Shown piece by piece: positions 56,248 to 64,000 of a stretch of DNA of 64,000 nt. The notes below the pieces were generated by a model. That model was not told where the DNA came from. It saw only the letters and a program-made list of their open reading frames with translations, and made no database searches. How positions within the stretch are numbered: position 1 is the stretch's first letter; every line of letters begins with the position of its first letter. Source of the DNA: Archilochus colubris. Its lineage: Eukaryota > Chordata > Aves > Apodiformes > Trochilidae. The stretch lies in NCBI GenBank assembly GCA_023079485.1, contig CM041102.1, forward strand, positions 319,269 through 383,268, read 5' to 3'. The position numbers and the translations under genes are program-made.

Positions 56248-57421
56248 ATGGCGGGCGCGGGGCCGCCCGTCCCCTCCTGCCTGCTGCTGGGGGCGGCGGG
56301 CGGCGGGAAGAGCCTCCTCGCGCGGCGGCTGCGTCATATCCGGCGGGGACGGGGCGGGGCGGGGCGGGGGGGGCAGGGCGGCACCGGGCGGGCGGCACCG
56401 GGCGGGCGGCACCGGGCGGGCGGCACCGGGCGGGCGGCGGCCGCGTCCCCCCGCCCCGTAGCGTCCTGTCCTTAACGCCCGCTACAGCTGAGCGCGGCGG
56501 AGGCGCCGGCGGAGCTGGGCGAGCCCCCGGCCACGCTGCCCACGGTAGGAGGGGCCCGGGGATGCGGCCCCGGTGAGGCCCCGGTACAGCCTGGGGCCCC
56601 CGCCGCGTCCGCCGCCGGCTCAGCCGCTGTCCCCCTTCCCGCAGGTGGGCACCAACCTGACCGACCTGCGGCTGCCGCGGCGGGTGACGGTGCGGGAGGT
56701 GGGCGGCTGCATGGGCCCCATCTGGCACAGCTACTACGGGGAGTGCAGCGTGCTCCTGGTGAGCGGCACCGGGACCCCGGCCCGGCGGGGACCGCGGGGT
56801 GATGGGGAGAGGGGCACCCCGGGGCTGGGGGCCCCGCTCTGCTGAGGGGTGCCGAGCCCCCCGGTCCCGCCCCGGGTGCGTGATTCCCGGCGCTGCCCCG
56901 CTCCCTTCTCCCCCTCCAGTTCGTGGTGGACGCCGCCAACCCCACCCAGGTCTCCTCGTCCTGTGTCCAGCTGCTCTCTGTGCTCTCTGCCGCTCCGCTG
57001 AGCTCCGTGCCCGTCCTCGTCCTCTTCAATAAGATGTGAGGAGGGGGTCAGCCCAGGGGCTGGGGGCGTGGGGACACGCAGGGCCTTTGGTGGCTCCTGT
57101 GTCCCCTCAGCAAGGTGGCACCCGAGGAAGCCACGCTTTGCCACATGTGCTGGAGCCCTCGGAGGTCCCTGAGCTGGGGGCACGGGCCAGGCAGGAGTGG
57201 TGGTGGTGGGCTGTGGTGGGCTAATGCAGCCCCCTCCTCCTGTCGGCAGAGACCTGCCCTGCTACATGTCTCCGTGGGAGATGAAGTCGCTGTTCCGCAT
57301 GCAGGACATCGTCTCCTGTGCCACGCAGCCCATCACGGTGCTGGACACCAGCGCCCGCGACGGCACCGGCCTGGCCCAGGTCCTGCAGTGGCTCCGGGCC
57401 ACCCTCGCAGACCCCCGCTGA
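56248..57421 (+). CDS. ARL16: ARL16, atypical ARF-like GTPase
   Basis: This is a divergent ARF-like small GTPase linked to cilia and Golgi traffic. Exons are 56248-56335, 56486-56544, 56645-56758, 56920-57035 and 57250-57421, joining to 182 residues. The P-loop GAAGGGKS is at 15-22. NKID, the guanine-specificity motif, follows VLVLF. The usual DxxG switch II reads REVGGCMGPIW, a known oddity of this subfamily. Conserved blocks VGTNLTD, SYYGECSVL and LPCYMSPWEMKSLFRMQDI confirm the family. Intron 1 is read as U12-type: it starts ATATCC, has a TCCTTAAC branch site and ends AC. Only this reading restores the frame (RRLRQLSAAEAPAELGEPP) and matches the human length here. A short N-terminal extension precedes the human-type start region. 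Confidence 0.94.
56381..56436 (+). repeat. 14-bp GC tandem repeat inside ARL16 intron 1
   Basis: Four exact copies of GCACCGGGCGGGCG fill more than a third of this 150-base intron. Confidence 0.92.
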
Positions 57422-57550
57422 CCCCGGCCCTGCAGCAGGCTGGGCCAGTCCCTCCCCGAGGCAGGTGGCCACTGAGCTGCTGCTCTGCCTGGGGCTGGCA
57501 GTGGGGACCAGGGTGCTCCCCGGCGCTGGTGGTACCCTGAGGGACTGTAC

Positions 57551-57556
57551 AGTAAA
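57551..57556 (+). terminator. ARL16 poly(A) signal, AGTAAA variant
   Basis: No AATAAA is near. AGTAAA lies 130 bases after the stop and is followed by a T/GT-rich stretch. Confidence 0.55.
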
Positions 57557-57634
57557 ACTTGCACTTTTCTGTTCATCTGGCAGCTGCCTTGTGCTTGAAA
57601 ACCATGGCTTTTGGGGAAGGGATGAGCAGGAATG

Positions 57635-57870
57635 ACAGAATCACAGAACATCAGGGGTTGGAAGGGACCTCTAGGGATCATGAAGTCCAACCCCCCTCCC
57701 ACAGCAGGATCACGCAGGACAGGCCACACAGGAACACATCCAGGTGGGTTTGGAAAGTCTGGGGACTCCACAACCTCTCTGGGCAGTCTGGGCCAGGGCT
57801 CCCTCACAGCAATGAAGTTTCTCATGTTGAGGTGGAACTTCCTGTTCTAGCTTCAACCCTTTAGGTTCTA
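57635..57870 (-). mobile_element. CR1-type LINE 3' fragment
   Basis: The sequence reads ACAGAATCACAGAACATCAG, then GGTTGGAAGGGACCTCTAG and GAAGTCCAACCCC. This is the reverse complement of the well-known CR1 3' end, which finishes in repeats of ATTCTATG-like words. The copy is about 235 bases, truncated at its 5' end as is usual, with no open reading frame. It lies between the convergent ARL16 and TMC6 genes and supports an avian or other sauropsid source. Confidence 0.9.
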
Positions 57871-58494
57871 GGTTAAACCCATGGAGGCTGGACTGGGCTG
57901 GCACCTCAAGGCTGGTGTGGTGGTCACACAGCAGAGGCAGACAGCACTGAGGGACCTGGGTGGGTGTTGGGAGCCAGGGCAGAGCCACAGGGGATGACTT
58001 GCTTGGGGATGTCTCATGAGGCAGCAAGTGCCTGCCCATGGCAGTGGTCACGGCGCTGGGGGAAGGGCTGGCTCAGGTACCAGACACCCCCTGTCTGTGC
58101 CATGCACCCTGCAGCCAGCCCAGCACCCACCCTGCCAGCAGCTGCATCACCCAGTGCCAAGGCCCGGGGCCAACCGGTGTCTGACTGCGCCTGGCACTGC
58201 CCCCCCGGGACTGTCAGTGCCATGGGGACAGCCAGCTCTGCCCGCGGTGTGCTGGGGTGGATCACAGCTCTTCTGGACACCACACCGTGACGGTGAGGGC
58301 TGCCAGGGCTGCATGTGAAGAAGGAGGCATTGGTTCCTGCTCCCATGGTGGGGATGGGCCATGCTCTTTCCAGCACAGCATGAGGGGCACAGGCAGACCC
58401 TGCCCTGGCCACCCCCATAACAAATGCTGACACACTGACCCATACCCCCCCGACAGCCACAGACACTGCTTGGGATGCTCCTGCTCAGCCTGGC
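57871..58494. other. ARL16-TMC6 convergent intergenic region
   Basis: About 0.6 kb of unique sequence without a recognised gene. It lies where the order departs from human. Confidence 0.5.
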
Positions 58495-58500
58495 TTTAAT
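58495..58500 (-). terminator. TMC6 poly(A) signal (ATTAAA on -)
   Basis: TTTAAT on the + strand lies about 610 bases beyond the TMC6 stop codon. It is the best candidate hexamer in the interval. Confidence 0.6.
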
Positions 58501-59111
58501 GTGCCAGGGCAGCTTGCAGCAGGACAAGTGCCCCTGAGCTTCTCTGTGCACCAGCACCCAGCACCATGCAGGTTCTCCTGGGTCTGTCCTGCCAGCAGGC
58601 ACTGCAGGACTGGGGACCTGCTGGCCATGTTCAAGGGGAAGGTGCCAGCAGCTCCCAGCTCCAACCCCAGTGCTCCTGGGTAGTGCAAAGGCAGCTGCAG
58701 GTTCTTTCCAGCCCAAAAACGTCACTTTTCCCCAAAGGCTTCTGACAACAGCTCAAAACTGGGCTGTGGGGTGGCCAGGACACTGCCAGGAGAAAGAGCT
58801 GCTCCCTGCCAACAGTAACCACCCCTGGCCTGAGTCCTGCCATCCCCCCAGCAGCTCTGGGCAGCAGGATCACTCGTGTCCCCGTGGAGCTGCCACAGAA
58901 TGTCCCAGTGGTTCCTTGGCTGTTGCAACCCAGAGGAGAGGATCTTCCCCAGCACCCCACAGTCCTGCTGTTTCGAGCACTGCAGTGGCTTAGAAAGACA
59001 GATGGATCCAGCCCCTGGCTGCGAGCAGAGTCCTGTCCTGTCCCTGGAATTAAAGAGAGAGAAAGGCTCCAAGCACCCAGCAGCCCCCTCTCCCCATCCC
59101 TCACCTGGGAC

Positions 59112-62100
59112 TCAGGCGTGTCTCTCTCTGTACTCGTAAACAGAGTGAAGTTTCTGAATAAGAAATATTTTATCTTCCCCCTCCTGCAACAGCAGAGACA
59201 TGGCAGTGAGCAGCCATGTGTGACTGCACCCCTGAGCTGGCCGTGCTGTCACAACTAGAGCCCAACTGGTGATCCTGGGGCTGGACCAGGGCATGGAGCA
59301 GCCAGGGCAGCACACAGAGCTCACACACCTTGGCAATCTGCTCCTTCAGCACGCAGATGATCCTCCTCTGGCCTCTCACCACCTGGATGTTGAAGTAGAT
59401 CACAGCTCTGCAACGACAGGCAGGAGGGGATGGTGGCACCTGGGGAGGGAAGCTGGGGGACACTGCGCTCCTGGCACCAGGCTGAGGCGCAGGGCTCTGG
59501 AGTGACACCCCAGCTCCCAGTGTCCTCTCAGGGCTGTGACAGCAGAACCCTCAAAGCACAGGGTACAGCCCCCGGGTTGTGCCTATACTCACAGCAGGAC
59601 TGCAGACACAACAAACAGAAGGAAGGGGCTCTCCACCAGGTGCTGGTGGACCCAGCTGAACCAGGTGATATTTGGGCTAGACTTCTCCAACACTTGCACC
59701 CAAGTCTTCCCTGACTTGTAAATGGTTTCTAGCCCCTGGAAGGGACCACAGGTCTCTGATGGCCGCATCCTAAGTGGACAGAGCAATGGGGTAGCTCAAG
59801 GCAATGGGCAGCCCAGCTGGCTGCTGCCCCCAGCCCAGGGCACTGCCTCACTCCTTATATTCAGCCCCCCAGGGCCCTTGCTGGCCCCGGCCACCCCCAG
59901 TGGCTGCACAAGGGCATCCTCATCCCCTTGTCCTGTGTCAGGAACAGCTGAGAAAACTACACACAGGTCAACTACTGCTATGCTCTGTGCAGTGCCCAGT
60001 GGCTGGGCAGCATCTCCCTCTCCCTGGGACAGCACCACACAGCCCATGGCTGGGCACGACGGGCTCCCTGTGCCATCAGGGACAGCAGGCATGGTTTGCC
60101 CCCATCCCTCTCCTCTGCTAGGAGGTTCTGTGCCCCAACCTGTGCTCCAGTGGGTACTCACGACCAGATGGTGTAAGAGAGGAAGACAGCTGCCCCCAGG
60201 AAGCACGGGAAGCACAGCAGGGAGACGAAAACCAAGCGCATGTGAGATGCCTGCCAGGGCTTGCTGGGGGACTGGCAGTTCTGCATCAGGCTGGTCTGCG
60301 GGTGGGAGCAGAGTCCTGTGTGATGCTGTCTCCTGGGAAGCAGAACCCACAACCCTCCCTCCCTCCCAGACGGCACTGCTGGTCACAGCACGCAGCCACA
60401 GCAGAGCTGGTGTCACCGCGGGGCTGTCCATGTCAAGGACACGTGGGGGCTGTGGGGAGGGGGGCACCTTTTTGATGTAGAACAGCAGCAGCAGCTTCAG
60501 TGTCTGCACAGCCGGCAGGAGTGGTGCAAAGAGAACGCCCAGCCTGGGAGAGGGGGAAGATGAGCCACGCAGGAGCCAGCAGTGGGCACCAATGCCACGC
60601 ATGACTGCCAGGCAATCTCCATCGTCCCAGCGTGTGGGTCTCACAACCCAGCAGAATGTGCAGCTCCCTGTGCCTGGTCCCTGCCAGCCACAGGGTTTCC
60701 AGATGACTGCAAGGTGTTTGCCAAGGGAACAACAAGCTGGGGCAGGGGATGCCTCACCAGGTCAGGGTCTGCCCGTAGATCAGCTCCAGCACATTCCGGG
60801 CAATGTCAAACTCAGGCCTCTGCTTTCTCTTCAGTGTCTTCTCCAGGATCAGCCTAAGAAGGAGCAGAGCCCTGCTCCCACTGCTGCTGGAGGGGAAGCT
60901 CGGCAGAGTCTGGGTGCACCAGGGCATCACTGTCCAGGGGACCCCTCTTGGGGCACACTACCTCCACACCAGCTCTCCAAAGAGTGTGTCCAGCAGGGTG
61001 AAGATGAAGTCCATCACCACAAAGCGATACAGGTCCTGCCCCACACATGTCTCCCAGCACTGGGGAGATAAGCAATGGTGGCCTTGAATGAGCAGCAAGG
61101 CCTCTCGCCCCCCAGGACCCTCCCATGGCTACATGGGGTGGGAGGGTGGCTGTGGGACCTTTCCCTCCCCTATACCCTTTTCCTCAGCCACCCCACATTT
61201 GAGGTATCCATCTGTCACCCCACTTTCTCCCTGGAGAAAGGAGCAGATTGTGCCTGCTGGTGCTGGGAAAGAGGCCATGGCTTTGCTCAGCACTCCCTGG
61301 AGAAGGAATGGTCTGGCATGGCCCAGCCAGGTCACCAATCCTCGCAGGGACCCGAGCAGACCCCAGCCCCCAGGCAGCAGCACTTACCTCCGCTGTTGAA
61401 CAGACAACTCTCCGGCTGAGCCACTGGTAGCAGAGCAGACCAAGGACCGCCATCTTCAGAATGAGGTTCCTGGGGATTGGGAGCATGACTGGGAGCCCCT
61501 GAACCCAGGACAGAGGAGCCGAGCCCCACGAATGGGGTGCCCAGCACCAAAGCCTCTCCCCAGGCCATGGGGGGGGAGGTGTGGGACACTGCCCCCACCC
61601 AGCAAACCTGCAGATTGCCACATAGAGCTGTGTCACAGGCAAATCCTGCTTCTCCCACAGGGCCAGCAAGTTGTATAGGTGGGGCATAAGCACATTGAGC
61701 AGACACACCACAAAGGGTAGGACCAGCAGGATGGCTTCCTGCTGCCTCTGGCTGCTGCCCCGTGCCTGCTGGTCCTGCTGAACCTGGCAAGCGAGCACCA
61801 AGGTGAGCATGGCTGCCCAGCACCTTTGAGGAGTACACACTGGCACTGGGAGGAGAGTGCTAATGGGGCTGCCCCTGCCTACCCCCAGTACCCCAGCCCA
61901 GGAGATCCCCCTCACCATGTGCATGTGCTCTGAGAAGTGGTGCACGGCCAATACGCAGCCCAGCACCGTGCTCAGTGAGAGGGCCCAGGAGAGGAGCAGC
62001 ACAGCAGAGTGCCCCAGGCACTGCCAGAGGCTCTGGTGGTGGGACCGGGATCGCTGCTCCGCCAGCACCTCCTGAGGAGAGCAGAGAGCGGTGCTGGTGC

Positions 62101-63943
62101 TGCTGAGCATGCTCCAGGTCAGGAGCAAAGGTGCTCCTGCTGCACTGGGGTGGGACCCAGAGGGCTGATGGACAAAGCTCTGGTGTGGGGCCAGGGGCAG
62201 GGGGTATTTGCAGTTGCAGGACTCCCCCATGCAGCAGAGGATGAGAGGGGTGCAGAGCCCGGGTCTGGGCTGTCACCTCTGAATGTTGCCAGGCATGCAG
62301 GGAAAGGCTCCAGCCCAGCTTCTCACCTTCAGCTGTGTGTAGATGTTCTCACACTGCAGCTTCACCGAGTGCCTCTGGATCACCTTGAAGTCCCAGGCAC
62401 AGAAGACTTTGATGGCCAGGTCCCCCGTGGAGCTGCCCACGCGGTAGCTCTCCCCAAAGGAGCGGGACATGCTGCAGTGAGTGGGAGTGTGTCAGGGAGT
62501 TCCTGGTGAGGGGGAATGCTGGCTGTGCTGGAGGTGCTGCTGACCCACCTGTACACCAGCAGGATACAGGTGACCAGGAAGGAGATGCCAACACTGAAGA
62601 CATAGGCCAGTGACATGTTGTATGGGAGCCAGGGGGCTGCAAGGGGGCACATGCTGCTGTTGGGGCTGGAGGCACAGGGATCGTTAAGGGTGATGTTGCT
62701 GTAGTAGCCATAGTATAGCAGCGAGTGAGTGAAGTAGCCCTGCAGAAAAGCATGGGATGGAGCCCAAGGTCATCTTGGGGCTTCCTCCCTGGCCTGGAAC
62801 ATCTTCGCCAGCCCATGGGCACACAGAGCCCTAGGCTGGGGCACCACCAATGCACCCACAGCATTGGCAGTCCCAGGGCCAGAGCTGTGTGAGGGCAGGG
62901 ACCAGGGAATCACTGGGGCAGGGATGTGGGGCAGGAACCAGGGGATCACCAGCAGGGGGGATACAGGACTGAGCCCCAGTCTGGGAGCAGGTCCTGGCCT
63001 GGGGATGTGCTGGCACCAGCATGCCAGCGGTGCTTACCGCTCCGGTGAGGAGCTCGAGGCCAGTGAAGGGCTGGGGGGTGGCTGAGGCTGGGGGATAGGC
63101 AGCCTGCAGGGCCACCACGAAGACCAGAAGGATGAGAAATGGGAAGATGTTGAACATAAGGAGTGTCTTGAGGAAGAGGAAGTAGGACAGGACACTGGAG
63201 CCGAAGCGCCCGCTGATCTCCTTCAGGGAGTAGTGCCAGGGCTGTGCAGCTGGGAGCAGCGTGAGGAGCCTGTACCAGAGACCCCGCAGGCCCTGGGGGC
63301 AGAGAACATGAGGGGAGCACCAGGGTCGGAGCCTGTGCTGGAACCCCACAGCCCCACAGCTGCAGAGCAGACCCATGCACCAGACTTACAAGGACAATGT
63401 AGTCCTTGGACCCTCCACAAGGATAAGAGGGGGTTCGGTGCTGGGTGTGCTGGCCCAGGGGTCCCCTCTGCCTGCTCAGCTCCTGCCTGCCAGCACAAAG
63501 GGATGTCAGGGGGCAGTGTGGGACCCAGGACCACAGCTCCAGCTGCGAGAGCTCTGCCTGGCAGGGGCTGGCAGGACAGGACCTACCGGAGGAAGCGTTT
63601 CTCTGCCAGGCTGAGGGGCACAGTGAGCAGCATGTGGCTGCGCTGGCTGGGCGAGAGGCTCAGCAGCTCCTTCACCAGCAATCTGCGCTTGTCTGGGGAC
63701 ACAAGAGGGACAGCGTGCCTGTCCCAAACCCGGTATGTGGACAGCACCTGGCACTGCCTGCTCCTGCCCCCGGGGGACCCTCACCCTCCAGCGTGGCCCT
63801 GTCAGGGTCGTTCTCCAGGTCGTACTGCCAGAAGCTGGTCCGTGCCACACGGCAGAGCTGGTGCAGGGGGGGGCGGCTGCTCCGGTGCCGCAGCCGAGCA
63901 GTGCGGTTGTAGAACTGGGAGATGATGGCCCCGCGGCTGCGTC
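59112..63943 (-). CDS. TMC6: TMC6 (EVER1), transmembrane channel-like protein, 5' end outside window
   Basis: This multi-pass ER membrane protein pairs with TMC8 and CIB1 and affects zinc balance and keratinocyte immunity. Sixteen coding exons are present, 5' to 3': 63785-63943, 63587-63692, 63390-63486, 63038-63292, 62549-62739, 62327-62471, 61916-62071, 61608-61783, 61388-61469, 60962-61059, 60758-60853, 60468-60543, 60162-60295, 59593-59769, 59329-59407 and 59112-59183. They join to 698 residues. About 100 N-terminal residues lie past the right edge, judging from the human length. The first visible exon starts within a codon ([15 protein letters not shown]). Diagnostic blocks: [40 protein letters not shown], the TMC signature [40 protein letters not shown], and the end [20 protein letters not shown]. 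These fit TMC6; TMC8 has a different CWE block. Confidence 0.95.
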
Positions 63944-64000
63944 CTGCGGGAGAGAGCCAGGAGGGGGAGGGTGGTCGTGGGAGGGTTCTCCTGGAGGGCG

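Noticed and set aside
56328..56340. GT donor CTGC|GTCATA for ARL16 intron 1
   Set aside because: Joined to the CAG acceptor it breaks the frame before VGTNLTD. Joined to the AC end it would be a GT-AC pair and one residue short of the family.

Overview
The window is vertebrate nuclear DNA and almost certainly avian: a GC-rich, gene-dense segment with short introns, typical of a microchromosome. Every recognised gene is a conserved vertebrate gene split by spliceosomal introns. The one clear transposon copy is a CR1-type LINE 3' end, typical of birds and other sauropsids. The gene order matches the human 17q25.3 block ALYREF-ARHGDIA-P4HB-PPP1R27-MCRIP1-GCGR-SLC25A10-MRPL12-HGS-ARL16, with relative orientations kept throughout.

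Left part (1-23.9 kb, all on +): the last two coding exons of ALYREF (mRNA export); ARHGDIA (Rho GDP-dissociation inhibitor); P4HB (protein disulfide isomerase, ending in KDEL) behind a multi-CCAAT promoter and a palindromic hexamer minisatellite; PPP1R27 (ankyrin-repeat PP1 regulator) with a TATA promoter; and MCRIP1 (ERK-regulated CtBP cofactor).

Middle part (23.9-48.6 kb, genes on -): GCGR (glucagon receptor), then a 7.6-kb gene-free interval with an unassigned CpG island and MEF2-like sites, then SLC25A10 (mitochondrial dicarboxylate carrier) and MRPL12 (mitoribosomal L7/L12).

Right part (48.5-64 kb): HGS (ESCRT-0, -) shares a 94-bp bidirectional promoter with ARL16 (+). TMC6/EVER1 (-) follows and runs off the right edge. 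In human, CCDC137 rather than TMC6 follows ARL16, so there is a lineage difference at about 57.6-58.5 kb, where the CR1 fragment also lies.

All exon boundaries were worked out by hand from reading frame, splice dinucleotides and family conservation; the frames close exactly for every complete gene. The most unusual molecular features are a minor-spliceosome (U12-type) AT-AC intron in ARL16, a GC-AG intron in HGS, the CCRGTR palindromic array upstream of P4HB, a duplicated TCGCGA box in the SLC25A10 promoter, and the unassigned CpG island between GCGR and SLC25A10. I found no tRNA, rRNA, CRISPR or prokaryote-type system.
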